The position numbers and the translations under genes are program-made. From the NCBI GenBank assembly GCA_964020085.1, contig OZ026597.1, positions 10,121,497 to 10,185,496 on the forward strand: 64,000 nucleotides of DNA, read 5' to 3'. The stretch comes from Micromussa lordhowensis. Its lineage: Eukaryota; Cnidaria; Anthozoa; Scleractinia; Lobophylliidae. The notes under the pieces are model-generated. The model saw only the letters and a program-made list of their open reading frames with translations, searched no databases and was not told the origin of the DNA. Shown here piece by piece: positions 21,790 through 33,850 of the stretch (positions are counted from its first letter, which is position 1; each line of letters opens with the position of its first letter).

Positions 21790-24700
21790 ATGGAAGAACG
21801 GGCCAGTTTAAAAAGATCCGCCCCTATTCCTTCCCTAAGCGAATGTATTATATGCCAGGGGTCAAAAAAGTATATCCTTTTCAGTGCGACAGAGCAAGGT
21901 TTGCGTTCATTGAAGGAATCATCTGACGAGCGAAGAAAATTGAGAGACACTGCCAACACAGAAACAATCGACAGAATCTTAAATGCGACTGACTCAAACC
22001 AAGCAGAAGAATTTCACTGGCACAAGAGCTGCTATGCGCAGTATACTGATAAGGGTAAGATAAGTAGATTAAGAAAAGCACTAGATTCTTCAAGTAAGCT
22101 TTCACCACCTGCACTGACTGCAAGTACAGCACTTCGCAGCAGAACTCCCCCTACCGATTGGAAACTATGCATGTTTTGTCAACACGAAGAAACGCCTAAA
22201 AAGCAAGTACTGTGTTCAGTAACAACTTTTAAAATGAGTCAGCAAATCCTTGAGGGAGCAAAGTGCGAGCACAGTCTTTCCTTACGCTTGGCTAGCGTAA
22301 ATGACCTGATCGCCGCTGAGGGCAAATATCACCCAAATTGCTACAAAAAATTCCTGCGAAGTGTATCTCGGTCAAGTGATGTGGCAAAAGATGATAGTGG
22401 AACAGTGCTGTTGTGGCTTATCAATGAGATAAAAGAGTCTGCAGAGCAAGGCCATATTTTGGAGCTTAAGGAGGTGTGGCTCCGTTACTGCTCCCTAGCT
22501 AGCGAACAAGCCATTGACATCCCTCCCTCATTTAAGAGTCGAATGACCACATTCAAGGAATACATTGCACCACACGTTGCAGACGTTTATGAGTTTGTTT
22601 TTCTTCGTAACGAAGCGCTTTCTGAGCGCCAAACAGTGTTAGTGCCTATTAAATTCTGCCATATTCCTGTCGCACAACTTCTAAATCAGCAAATTAAGTC
22701 AGAGCCAGCTATCCCCGTCTATCAACCTGACGAAAAAGATGATTTTCTTTCTATGGTGCATGTGGCATTGAAGCTTCGCTCTGATATATTAGGGCAGCCG
22801 ACGCACAAGGGCCTGAACGTCTGCAAGGAAGCTGCTATTGCTTGTGTGCCCGATAGTTTGTACATGTTCATAAGGCTTATACTTGGTGGACAGTCCCTCC
22901 TTGAGAATGGACTGAGTGATTGTGATGACGTTGACAAGATAGAAGACAGTGACGTCATCGATCACAATGATGTTAATGATGAAGATGATGAATATGATGA
23001 TGAAGATGATGACGAAGAAGTTGACATTGGCCTCGAGGGTGGCCTAGATGGCGATAATGTTGCTGAAGACGATGAAGTAAACCAACCTAACAAACGAAAA
23101 AGAGCTCGCTTGAGAAAACAAGAACATCTAGATGAAACTAGGGTGCTAAGCATCGCACAGGATCTGGTGTACAATGTGACTGGAGGCCGAAGGTGGACAC
23201 CTAAACACATTGGTCTTGGCTGTAGTCTTCATCAGGCGACACGATCGAAGAAACTGGTACAACTGTTTCATAATGCTGGACATGTAATTAGCTACTTGGA
23301 CGTTCGACGAGTCGATACCGCGCTCGCCAAGCACACACTTTCAACAATGAACCCAGAAAATGGAACAGTGATCCCTTCAAATCTTGCACAAGAAAACTTT
23401 ATTCATTTCACTGCCGATAACATAGACATCAATGAGGGAACACTCGACGGGCAAGACACATTTCATGCAACACAGTATGCCGCCTGGCAGAGAGGTCCAG
23501 AATCAGTTAGCATCCTCCAGAACATAACACCAACACAGAGCGCGACCCTCAAAGTCCCAGATGAGATGAACGCTATCTTGCCTGCGTACATCAGAGAAGG
23601 TACAGCCGAACCGCAGCTCAAAGAAGTTAAAGAGGAATGGTTTAACCAAACAATTACAGACTGCCCAGCGGCTTTAAAAGCAGAAGCAACAGATATGGCG
23701 TTTTTCCTCGAACGACAAAATGAAAACCCTAAGTCTGGCTGGACAAGCTTCAATGAAGCACATTCTGAGATAAACCCTGAAGTAAGTACAGTTGGGCACA
23801 TGCCGATCGTATTGGCTCCAGCGCACGATGTTGACACTTTAAACACAGTCGTGCAACGAATCAAAGAAGTTGCCGAATCCTTCAATCAGAAGCATGTTGT
23901 TTTGACGGTTGATCAAGCTCTTTTTCCAATACTCATGAAACTTAAATGGGTCGTACCAGAGTACAACGAGGTTCTCATTCCCCGACTTGGAGGACTTCAT
24001 ATATCCATGAATTTCTTAAAGGTATACTAGGCCAGCACGTCCAAGACTCGGGACTTCCGACCATCTGGATAGAAAGCGGCATCTTGGGTCCACGAAACGT
24101 AGAGCGAGCACTCGCAGGTAAAGACTACAACAAGGCTACTCGAGTTCATAAGATCACTCTTCAAGCAATGTGGCAACTGCTTATGCCACAACTTTTAGTC
24201 TACACAGAAGAGAACGACAACGAACTGAGTCAAAGTCTTCAGAACTCTATCCAGTCCAGCGGGGAGAGAGTGAACCTGCTTGAGCTGCTGGCATCTGATA
24301 GATACCGCAACCTACTTTCATCATTCATCGCCCTGAAGAAGGAGAACAATCCAAATTTTGACTACTGGTTGCAGTACATGGATATGGTCCGCATCCTATT
24401 GCTGTTTATCAGAGCTCAACGGGAGGGGAATTGGGACTTACACCTTTACGCCTTTGGAAAGATGCTGCCATTCTTTCATCGGTACGATCACACCAATTAC
24501 GCACGATGGGGACCTGTGTACCTTGCGCAAATGATGCAGCTTCCAGAAAGAAGTCAAAACAGAGTTTGACAAAGGAAATTGGGTCGTGAAAGGTTCACCT
24601 CGAAGATTTAATCAAGTTGATCCCGATCAAAGTCAAGAGTGGCTTAATGGCACCGGAAAGAGGGGCGGAGGAATAGTTGGCATTACAAGGACGACATCGG

Positions 24701-26611
24701 CGCTGTTTAGATGGACTCTGTCATATAACCTGCGCGCGCATATTGCTGCCTTAACAAGGAAGATGTACAATGTCAACGATGATGACGAGATAACATGCAA
24801 TGAGTCTAACCCGTCAAGGAAACTGCGAGATAATTCTGATGAGAGAAAAGTGCTCGAGTTACTGCATCAAGCGAACATTTTCAATGTAAACGAACAACCA
24901 ACGGTACCTGAAAGGTTGCAGAACATGGTCACCAAAGACATGGCAACAACGCAGATAGAAGAGTCTCTACTTCAAGCTAACAGCCTTGGGCAGGAGGAGC
25001 TTGACCTTTGTGAAGGAAAGGCTTATGGCACCGGAAGACGATGGAAATCATAAAAAGCTCAGGGATCCTTTGCCCAAAAATAAAGCGCCCACATTTTCTT
25101 CTCTGTATGAAGCCGAAAAGAAAGAGAATGAGAAGTCCGCTGCCATCAAAGCCGACAGAAGTATTCTTCAACGCATCATCACAGCGTATGATGCTGGCAG
25201 GAAAGTGGATTTGCCGCGAATCCTCAGCCATGAATTATCTACAGTTCCACTCGCTATCGCAGACACAAACGGCCAGCTGCGCACTGGAAATAAGTCAGTA
25301 ATGATAGAACTACTGTCAAGCGGATTGGAACGTCCTCGGGTCACACCAGTCGCAGGACGATCGACATTGATAGTAGATGGTCAAGCATTAGTCATGGCTC
25401 TTGGAAGACCCCCAGAGTGCAACACATTCGACGATTTCGCCGAAAAATTTGTGAAAGCTGTTCTATTCTCCGGAAAGGATTTTAATCGAATAGACGTAAC
25501 GTTTGACAGATACAGAGAAACATCGATCAAGTGCGCAACCAGAAAGAAGCGTTCCAGAGGTCATGCCCCAATTAGAAGAGTTATTGAAGATGGCACCGTT
25601 CCTCTGCCTAAGCACTGGTCTAACTTTCTTGCTCTTGATGAAAATAAAGCAGATTTAGCACGCTTTCTTTCAGAAAAGCTGATTGCAGGAGCCCCAGTTG
25701 ATAAAGTCATCATTGTTGGCGGTGGATTCAAGGAAGAAGACACAGTCAAGTGTTCCCGCCCAAACATTGACACCAGCGCCCTTAAAGGTTTCCATGAAGA
25801 GGCTGACACCCGGATGATCCTCCAGTGTGTACACTCAAATGCAGAGTGCATTGTCGTCGCAAGTCAAGACACGGACGTATTTCTCCTTCTAGTTTCGCAC
25901 CTGGACAGAATGAGCTGTAAACAGTTGTGGATGAAAGCTGGAACTTCTAAGAAGCCAAAGTACCTGCCAATCCATACAGTTAGAGAACATCTAAAGCAAT
26001 CAATACCTGAGGTGGAAAGCATTCTCTCTTTTCATGCAATAACCGGCTGTGATACCGTCTCCTACTTTGCTGGCCATAGCAAGAAAACGTCATGGAAGAC
26101 GTTCACAGAACACTGGGTGCTGCTGAGAAACCTAGGAAATGGCGATCTAGACAGTTCCACAGTAACGTCCGTTGAAAAGTTCATTTGCCGAATTTACAGT
26201 GTAACAGAGGCGGAGAGTTGTAATGAGGCACGTGCAACGTTGTTTTCTAGATGCCGGTCACCAGAAGCTCTTCCTCCGACGAGCGATGCAATGCGATGGC
26301 ATATTGAAAGGGCGCACTACCAAGCAATGATCTGGAAACAAGCCCATGTTCCACATCCCACACTTCCCCTTCCAGAGAGCTCGGGTTGGATTAATCTGAA
26401 TGGAAAACTAGTGCCAAAGCTGATGTCTCTTGTCCCCGTACCTCAAAGCTGTGATGAGATGGTTAACTGCGGTTGCAAATCAGGATGTAATTCAAGGAAG
26501 TGTAGCTGCCGGCGAGTTGGACTGCCATGCACAGGAGCATGCAAATGCAAACGTACTACGGACAGCTGCTGCCAAAATAGTGCCAGTACAATCGGAAACC
26601 AAGAACAGTAA
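21790..26611 (+). pseudogene. Transposon protein: zinc modules, FEN-like core, CXC tail (three frameshifts)
   Basis: Four overlapping frames form one protein of about 1,600 residues: 21790-24030, then about 24020-24569, about 24545-25030, and about 25005-26611. Each shift is a single-base change, so this is a decayed copy. The N-terminus has two C-x2-C...H-x2/3-C modules (CIIC..WHKSCY and CMFC..HPNCY). A run of Asp/Glu (about residues 385-430) follows, then a basic NKRKRARLRK. The last frame holds IVDGQALV, HEEADTR, SQDTDVFLLL and ITGCDTVSYF. In order and spacing these resemble the acidic metal-binding motifs of FEN1/XPG (PIN-like) nucleases. A Cys-rich CGCKSGCNSRKCSC segment like a CXC domain ends it. 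The family is widespread in invertebrates and fish but uncharacterised to my knowledge; nuclease assignment is inference from motifs. Confidence 0.8.
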
Positions 26612-27177
26612 ATGGTACAGTTCATTAAAATGGTTTAGCATCTTTGAGAATTTTTTTTGGTTTTATTTTTTTTTAACTATGTGATAAAAATTTCATTTCT
26701 CTTTTTTGTAGGACGGGGCAGATGCCAAATATTAAGAATAATGCCGTTACAGTAGATTTTCGAGGAACGTTCTGTGGAAGCCTGATATCACCCAGAATTT
26801 CAGTAAATGACTTCCATTCTTATTAAATCTGTACAACCAATATTACGATAACTTAGAATACATTCTCTTGCTCTGTTTTCATATTCTAAAAGTAAATAAT
26901 TACAGTCTTTTTTCGAGAAGTTGTATAAAATTACTTTCAAGAAATCAAGCTAAACTCTAGCCTCGTTTTCAAGAGTCACATGATCAAAGGATCACGTGGC
27001 CAACATGTAGTAAGCACAAAATGCTTTTTAAAAACATACTTTTTGTAACATCTGCTGATTTAGATTGATTTAAACCATGTAAGAGTGTTTTGTAAGGAAT
27101 ACGGCATTTAGCCTCACTTTCATGTCTTGAATTGTGTAAGCCAATAAAATTGACTGATTTGGAGGCTTAAATGGCCG

Positions 27178-27273
27178 AATCAAGCTTGGTAAACAAGATT
27201 TTCGTGTTCAGCGCATAATTTTCACTTAGAAAAGACTGTTTACCAACTTTTCCTCGAATTTGCCGCTAGAAGT
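27178..27273 (-). repeat. Right 96-bp terminal inverted repeat
   Basis: Complement of 20954-21049; begins AATCAAGCTTGGTAAACAAG and ends CTAGAAGT. Confidence 0.9.
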
Positions 27274-27599
27274 TCACTTTTGCGAAAATCGTCCTAGTCT
27301 ATTTCCCGCTGTCTTCGTTCTGTCATATTATATTATACACTGTACCAACTAAGAAAGCGTGCCCTTCCTTTTCAGAATTCCCCGAAACTTGCCATAAATT
27401 ACCAAATCCTGTTTGGCTGTAAGTAAAAAACGAACCTTCTACCGTACACAAGAAAAGCGAGGATCAAATATTGATTAAGTTGTATAAGTAACCTGACCCT
27501 TTACCGTGGTTTCTTGGGTGCTCCAAGGTAAAGAAGAAGGCGAATGCTGAGTGAGGTGCGATATTGCAGAATATCACAATATCAGTCTGTACTATCATT

Positions 27600-28735
27600 T
27601 TTGATATATCAAAAATTACATTGCTTGCAGTGTCTAGTGATAATATCATGATATATCATTTTTGATAAAAGGTTATGATATTTTGATATTCCCACTGCTA
27701 AATGCCCTTGATATATCACTTTAATTTCAAATATCAATGTTTTGATATATCATGATAATATCAGAATATCATGGTAATATCAAAATATCGATATTAATAT
27801 GATATGAAGTGTTGGCCTTGGTATGACTAAGTGTAGAGAGGTTTGATATTTTGATATATCATGATAATGTCAGAATATCATGATAATATCAAAATATCGA
27901 TATCGATATGATATGAAGTGTTGGCCTTGGTATGACTAAGTGTAGAGAGGTTTGATATTTTGATATATCATGATAATGTCAGAATATCATGATAATATCA
28001 AAATATCGATATCGGTATGATATGAAGTGTTGGCCTTGGTCTGACTAAGTGTAGAGAGGTTTGATATTTTGATATATCATGATAATGTCAGAATATCATG
28101 ATAATATCAAAATATCGATATCGGTATGATATGAAGTGTTGGCCTTGGTCTGACTAAGTGTAGAGAGGTTTGATATTTTGATACATCATGATAATATCAG
28201 AATATCATGATAATATCAAAATATCGATATCGATTTGATATGAAGTGTTGGCCTTGGTGTGACTAAGTGTAAAAAGGTTTGATATTTTGAAATATCATGA
28301 TAATATCAGAATATCATGATAATATCAAAATATCGATATCGATATCATGATAATGTCAGAATATCATGATAATATCAAAATATCGATATCGATTTGATAT
28401 GAAGTGTTGGCCTTGGTGTGACTAAGTATAGAAAGGTTTGATATTTTGAAATATCATGATAATATCAGAATATCATGATAGTATCAAAATATCGATATCG
28501 ATATGATATGAAGTGTTGGCCTTGGTATGACTAAGTGTAGAGAGGTTTGATATTTGAAATATCATGATAATATCAGAATATCATGATAATATCAAAATAT
28601 CGATATTGATATGATATGAAGTGTTGGCCTTGGTGTGATTAAGTGTAAAGAAGTTTGATACTTTGATGTATCATGATAGTATCAGAATATCATGATAATA
28701 GCAAAATATTAATATGGATATAATCATATTAATGT
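27600..28735. repeat. 109-bp tandem array, about nine copies
   Basis: The unit contains GATATGAAGTGTTGGCCTTG and runs of ATCATGATAATATC. The GAAGTG marker recurs at 27806, 27915, 28024, 28133, 28242, 28401, 28510 and 28618: a period of 108-109 bp, with one 159-bp step caused by an internal 50-bp partial duplication. The unit is built from overlapping GATATC, ATCATGAT and TATATC palindromes. Confidence 0.9.
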
Positions 28736-29257
28736 TTGCTTGGATGAGAGGTTTGTTTGTAATTGAAAATCATGATAAAAGAAATGTTGAGGTGATTAAG
28801 TGTTTATATTTTGGTAATCTTGATTCCACCAGTAACCTATTATGTTAAATATGTATACAAGAAAATCCAGTTTTAAACATAAGTTACAGCATAATTGAAA
28901 AGTTGGAATTACATTGATCTTATTCTAAAGAAGAATGTCATACATGAACGTAATTGAAAAATTGTAATCACATTGATCTTACTCTGAAGAAGAATGTCAT
29001 AAATGAATTCGTATTTTTTTGTCGCTGAGTTGTGTGCTAGGTTTTTAAATCACGTCTCTTTTTACAAGAGTTGGAATTCGAGGAAATTCTGTTAAAATGT
29101 AACATAACATTCTTATATGACTAAACCTTTTTGTCTTTTAGCGATTGATCTCTATGTAAGTAACAGCATAAGTAGACTCCGATAATAAAGTGAAATTTAT
29201 GAAATAGTTGGAAAGTACTTACTGAACATCTATCAATCGTATCCTAAAATAGAATGT
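28736..29257. other. AT-rich spacer inside the 6.3-kb element
   Basis: A local duplication of AAAGAAGAATGTCATACATGA-like text occurs at about 28918-28945 and 28978-29005. No gene seen. Confidence 0.4.
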
Positions 29258-30399
29258 CTATTCCATCGATTGTTCATATTCTTCATCACTGAGGTTGATT
29301 TTTCTGAGTTTGTTTTTGGCCTCAATTGGCATGTCTTCTAGGCGTCTCTTGCGAAGTAAGATGCTTTTGCCATTTGCAGTGCGGTCAATGTCTCCGAGTC
29401 CCAAACTTTCCATAGACTTGAGGAAGCCTTCTGCCGCCAACGTTGGATAGCGGTTGGTTGAGTTGGGCAGTGGATTGACAGGGGGAATGAGATGGCGACC
29501 GGAAACTTCGCTGGCTTTAACTGTTGTTCCCTTGTGCAGCAACACCTTCTTGACGTATTTTCCATAAAGGTCCGTAAGCGTTTCTTGTGGAAAGTACGAA
29601 GCTGAGGTTTGGGACATAATCTCGGCATTAACATGCATAGGTGGTTTGCTTAGTGCTGCTTCTGATGCATCCTGTAGTTTCTCTTCCGGTGGCATCATCG
29701 CAAACTTTGTATCCACAACGTAATTCATTATGGTAATGGCTTGTAGGGCTGCACGTTTTCCGATGGTGGACGAAAATTGATCTAGAGTATCATTGCGCTC
29801 ATCGGTGTCAAGCTCCCGTTGTGCCATTTCAACAGCGCTGTCTAAGACATGAACGATCATACACACGCGTGCCATTTGACCAATCGCCTTCGCGATGATT
29901 CCGCGCCGGTTTTCATCATACTTAATGGATAGTTTTCTTCGTTTGAGTTCGTCATGGTAGTTTTTAAACAGTTCGTGGGCATCCTCATCCATTTTGTAGG
30001 TAACTGGAGCCTGGTGGAAATTACCAATGATCTCGTAGACTCGTTTCATTTGGGGGTTTGTGGCTGGGTCAAATGGTATCAATTCGTCATAATCAACATC
30101 TCGCTCTACAGGGCACACATAAAGCTGTCGGTCATAAAGCCATCAAAGTCATCTTGTGACAGTAGTTTAACAACGTAAGCGGGCTGGATGAATCCGGTGA
30201 TGTTAAGACAAGTTGAATCCATTGTCGCAGAACCGTTTTTAAAATCCCGCGTCCATTGCGCTCCTCCATTAAGGGCCAGCAGTGTTTTTCGGTCCAACGT
30301 AGAGTTACTCTTGTAGTGATCAAGCATATTGTAGAACTGGGTAAGTTCGTCATATGCGCCAAGAACTTTGTTGTTGTTTTGAGACATGACCAGGTGCAA
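29258..30399 (-). pseudogene. DUF3987-like protein fragment, frameshifted
   Basis: Two minus-strand frames: 30399-30106 and 30118-29258. They join through a one-base shift at about 30106-30118, where SFMCAL-stop in the first corresponds to [12 protein letters not shown] in the second. The first part has the DUF3987-style core ([15 protein letters not shown], then a Trp-rich stretch, then [14 protein letters not shown]); DUF3987 proteins resemble helicase/primase-type ATPases of mobile elements. The second part is helical with a DELIPFDP motif and a basic RKRRLED near its end. The upstream half with the expected nucleotide-binding loop is missing, so this is a truncated relic. It is divergent from the gene at 31025. 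Confidence 0.65.
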
Positions 30400-31024
30400 C
30401 TTTTACCGTAAAGCCGAAGTATCGTTTGTCGGATTTCTTTTGTAATTGCAGTGGAATTGTAGCCAATAGCCGGGATACAAAGAACAATGTAATAAAAACA
30501 CAAAACAAATTAAAAGTCACCAACAGGTTATGGTTTTAAAAGTGTGAATTACAATGATCTTGATTTGCGCGCGCTTTATATCATTCACAAAACCAAACCA
30601 AAAGAGGGATAACGTTTGAAAATGTGAATTTAGTAGGAACATTTATTAGACGAGAATTTATGATAATGGAACGTACGATCATAGTTACTATGGTACGATC
30701 ACTGACAAGAGTTCATAATAGATAGAACGTACTATCACGCGCACGGTACTCGAAATTAGTGTGTGGCGTGTTGGCTACTTTATAAGTGATAAAGTCTTAA
30801 ATTGAAGCTGCTAAGAATCTGCTTATTGTTTAGAAATTCTTCGCACCTCTTAATTTTATTACTGAAACCAGAGGTGAGAAGTGTTGTATTGACAATGACC
30901 TAGTCGAATGCATTAGAACCTTGTCATGGGCAAGTGAAGAATAACATTAATCGATACTAACACTTGGGCCAAATCAGAGGTTGTTTGTAGCTGGTCAATT
31001 GTCAATGTGATCAGTGAGCGGAAA
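30400..31024. other. Divergent intergenic region in the 6.3-kb element
   Basis: Separates the DUF3987-like fragment from the CxC gene and probably holds the promoter of the latter. No gene seen. Confidence 0.4.
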
Positions 31025-32305
31025 ATGTGCGCAATAGTTGTTGATCACGAAGAATTTAATTCTCTACTGTTTGCAGTCGGCCATTTTCCTGAGGGAACAC
31101 CCAACAGATATGAACTAGTGGCTGAGTTTGTGCGTAGCCAAAGATTGGAAATTACAGCGGCAACACCGTCAGTGTGTCTTGGTTGTAGTGACCGCATGGA
31201 TGGAAAGCACCTGCGTTTAACGGACAAAACAAACTGTAGGACAGTCGTTAAAGTGTTACAGGCTAAGTATCCTTCACCATTACGACGTGATTTGAATTCT
31301 CGGCTGTTCAAGAGAAGCGGTAAAAGTGCTTTCAAGCCCGTTGTTTTACTTCCTACGAAAACGCAATGTTGCGGCAAGAATATAAAGATGGACAATCGGC
31401 CATCGTTTCCCTTGGTGTACACAATGCGAGGCACTTATGTTGGAGCAATGTTTCATGGTCATTGTGAGAAATGCAAAGTAAAATACTTTCCAAGCTACAA
31501 GATGACTACGGAAGGTTCAAAAATTTTTGAAGACCTTCATCATGGAGGGAACCCATATTTCCAGGTATCTTCAAGGACCGTGTTTGAAACTCTCCTTTTA
31601 CAAGATATTAGCAATAATATCTGGGTATCTGGAGCCACTTTTCAATCTCGCGCTAAAGTTTACAACCTGAACTTTAAGACGAAAGACAGTGAACGTTTGA
31701 GTGAATTACAAGAGTTTGCGCGTTCAAATGATGAAGAGTGGCAGTTAAATGAACAACGAGTGAATGATGCTTGGTTTCTTTGGATTGTTGTTAACTATTA
31801 TCACAGCAAGGGCAAATTGGCCGAAACTGACTTGAAGTGTGAGTATTCCCACTGTGGCAGGCATCTGAACACCGAAGATTTATGCAGAGTAGTTTGGGAA
31901 GACATTTGTGCATCGGACAATAAGTGGGTAACACACAAGTGCAAGGCGCCGGGCTGTTCAGAAGGATATGTCACTGTTGATGGGAACGAGTACTTAAAGC
32001 GAGCAAAGTGTGCGCTTCCGATGGAGAAGGTGATATTAAGGAAGGATTTACCACAAATATATAAATGCTGTCCGAATTCGCCGCTTCCTGGGGGAAAAAG
32101 TCAAAAGCCATCAAAATTTTGTAAAAGCCACCAGTCGATGACTGCAGAAACGTCTACCTGCGAACAGGGGTTTAAGAGATTAAATCAGTACTTTGAACTT
32201 ACTCGAAAGATGACGCAGTTTAAAAGGAACGTGTTGTTCTGGTTTCTTAACCAATGTTTTAACAATGACTTGGAGGCAGAGTTAAAACGAAAGAAGTTGC
32301 TGTAA
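31025..32305 (+). CDS. Cysteine-cluster protein (CxC5/CxC6-like, KDZ-transposon associated)
   Basis: Intact frame; I choose the ATG at 31025 (AAAATGTGC), giving 426 residues. Cys pairs occur through the chain: CLGC, QCCG, then CEKC within a segment starting [12 protein letters not shown] that resembles CxC5, then [10 protein letters not shown]. Next is [16 protein letters not shown]...KCA, which fits the CxC6 pattern (C-x4-C...VDG...C), and [15 protein letters not shown]. CxC5 and CxC6 are zinc-binding clusters defined from proteins linked to KDZ (Kyakuja-Dileera-Zisupton) transposases in fungi. Role unknown; perhaps DNA binding in transposition. AATAAA lies at 32384-32389. Intact while its neighbour is broken, so it may be young or kept. 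Assignment is from motif pattern only. Confidence 0.7.
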   Translation: MCAIVVDHEEFNSLLFAVGHFPEGTPNRYELVAEFVRSQRLEITAATPSVCLGCSDRMDGKHLRLTDKTNCRTVVKVLQAKYPSPLRRDLNSRLFKRSGKSAFKPVVLLPTKTQCCGKNIKMDNRPSFPLVYTMRGTYVGAMFHGHCEKCKVKYFPSYKMTTEGSKIFEDLHHGGNPYFQVSSRTVFETLLLQDISNNIWVSGATFQSRAKVYNLNFKTKDSERLSELQEFARSNDEEWQLNEQRVNDAWFLWIVVNYYHSKGKLAETDLKCEYSHCGRHLNTEDLCRVVWEDICASDNKWVTHKCKAPGCSEGYVTVDGNEYLKRAKCALPMEKVILRKDLPQIYKCCPNSPLPGGKSQKPSKFCKSHQSMTAETSTCEQGFKRLNQYFELTRKMTQFKRNVLFWFLNQCFNNDLEAELKRKKLL

Positions 32306-32383
32306 AGAGAGACATTTTATGTAGTTAAGTTATTGAAATCAATGGAGTACTATTTGTGAAGTGTTATCATGCATGCGAAATGA

Positions 32384-32389
32384 AATAAA
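32384..32389 (+). promoter_or_regulatory. Polyadenylation signal AATAAA
   Basis: 79 nt after the stop of the CxC gene. Confidence 0.5.
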
Positions 32390-32519
32390 AGGATACTGTT
32401 AACAGACATGTAATTTATTTAGCATACTTCGCTATGTTTGTGCAAAAATTGATCGCTCTTCTGCGTAAGTTAAAGAAAGGAAGAATACTTTACATTGTTT
32501 CTTGTTTCGATGCACAGTT

Positions 32520-32905
32520 TTATTTCCTGTACAAGACGAGTCATTTGTCTGCACAAGTTTATAGAACGAGGTATACATTGCATGGCTTTTTGTTTAGATG
32601 CACAGTTTGGTTCCCTGCACACGAGTTTATTTAAAACGAGTCATTTGTCTGCACAAGTTTTTAGAACGAGGTATACATTGCATAGCTTTTTGTTTAGATG
32701 CACAGTTTGGTTCCCTGCACACGAGTTTATTTAAAACGAGTCATTTGTCTGCACAAGTTTATAGAACGAGGTATACATTGCATAGCTTTTTGTTTAGATG
32801 CACAGTTTGGTTCCCTGCACACGAGTTTATTTAAAACGTGTCATTTGTCTGCACAAGTTGATAGAACGAGGTATACATTGCATAGCTTTTTGTTTAGATG
32901 TAGGT
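32520..32905. repeat. 100-bp tandem repeat, just under four copies
   Basis: GTCATTTGTCTGCACAAG recurs near 32541, 32641, 32741 and 32841. Because 100 is not a multiple of three the unit is read in all frames, which creates the overlapping open frames here. The array is flanked by direct repeats of TTTAGCATACTTCGCT (about 32418 and 32910). Confidence 0.9.
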
Positions 32906-33064
32906 TTTTAGCATACTTCGCTGTTAAAGAGGGTGGTTTAGTCAAGCATTATCCCGTTTCTTGACCTAACTGGCGAAATACATTGCGGCGCTGTTGCATG
33001 ATCCTCTGTTTGCGCTCGCTGTCGTTTATCTAGATTTTATAGTCTCGTGCAACACTTTTAAACT

Positions 33065-33850
33065 TTTGAGGAGTAAAAAACTGATATCACCCGTAATTTG
33101 ATAATATCAAATTAATATCATGCAAGATAATTTCAACATCTCAAATATCATGATCTGAAGGATCATACACCAGGCGCTTAAAGAACGAGGCAGGATGATA
33201 TTTGTGATGATGATATTGTGAAATATGAAATTATCATAATATTATCAAATATCACCGTGAGATGGCTGACCAAAGATATATCGACAATCATTTGATAATA
33301 TCAAAATAATATCATGATATTATCAAATATCACGTTGAGATGGCAGACCAAAGATATATCAACAGTGATTTGATAATATCAAATTAATATCATGAAAATA
33401 TCGTATCAAAATATCATGATATTATCAAATATCACCGTGAGATGGCTGACCAAAGATATATCAACAATCATTTGATAATATCAAAAAATATCATGAAAAT
33501 ATCATATCAAAATATCATGATATTATCAAATATCATGGTGAGATGGCAGACCAAAGATGTATCAACAGTGATTTGATAATATCAAATTAATATCATGAAA
33601 GTATCATATCAAAATATCATGATATTATCAAATATCACGGTGAGATAGCAGACCAAAGATATATTTTGATATTCTGTTGATATTTTGATATTCTGCGAAA
33701 ATTTGATATTTTGATATTCTTATTTAAAACGAGTCAACGAGTCAACGAGTCGGCAAAATTTTGATATTTTGATATTCTGTTGATATTTTGATATTCTGCA
33801 AAAATTTGATATTTTGATATTCTGTTGATATTTTGATATTCTGCAATACC
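33065..33850. repeat. ~101-bp satellite-like array and GATATTTT tract
   Basis: The unit contains GACCAAAGATATATC; this marker is at 33268, 33346, 33448, 33549 and 33651, i.e. 101-102 bp with one 78-bp short unit. It is followed by irregular GATATTTTGATATTCTGC repeats up to the right end of the element. Composition resembles the left array. Confidence 0.85.

Larger units (their letters stand above)
20920..27305. mobile_element. 6.4-kb TIR transposon carrying a FEN-like/CXC protein gene
   Basis: Inverted repeats of exactly 96 bp with few mismatches (20954-21049 and 27178-27273) surround one large gene on the plus strand. Outside them, AGACTGGGAC (left) and the complement of AGACTAGGAC (right) still match, so the real ends lie slightly further out; I could not identify a target-site duplication. 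The only gene inside is the broken 1.6-kilocodon frame at 21790-26611, which has no introns. I cannot assign it to a named transposon superfamily. Confidence 0.75.

Noticed and set aside
22962..23885. Minus-strand frames rich in Ser/Pro opposite the FEN-like gene
   Set aside because: The Ser-rich run is the complement of the Asp/Glu codon run on the coding strand.
24020..25030. Introns explaining the frame changes in the FEN-like gene
   Set aside because: The protein reads through each junction with only one base gained or lost, and no GT-AG pair fits; frameshifts are simpler.
27600..28735. CRISPR-like regular repeat array
   Set aside because: Repeats are contiguous 109-bp units without unique spacers in an animal genome; a satellite-like tandem array.
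32495..32964. Several overlapping plus-strand frames with repeated HTSLFKTSHLSAQV-type peptides
   Set aside because: They are translations of the 100-bp tandem repeat in different frames, not genes.
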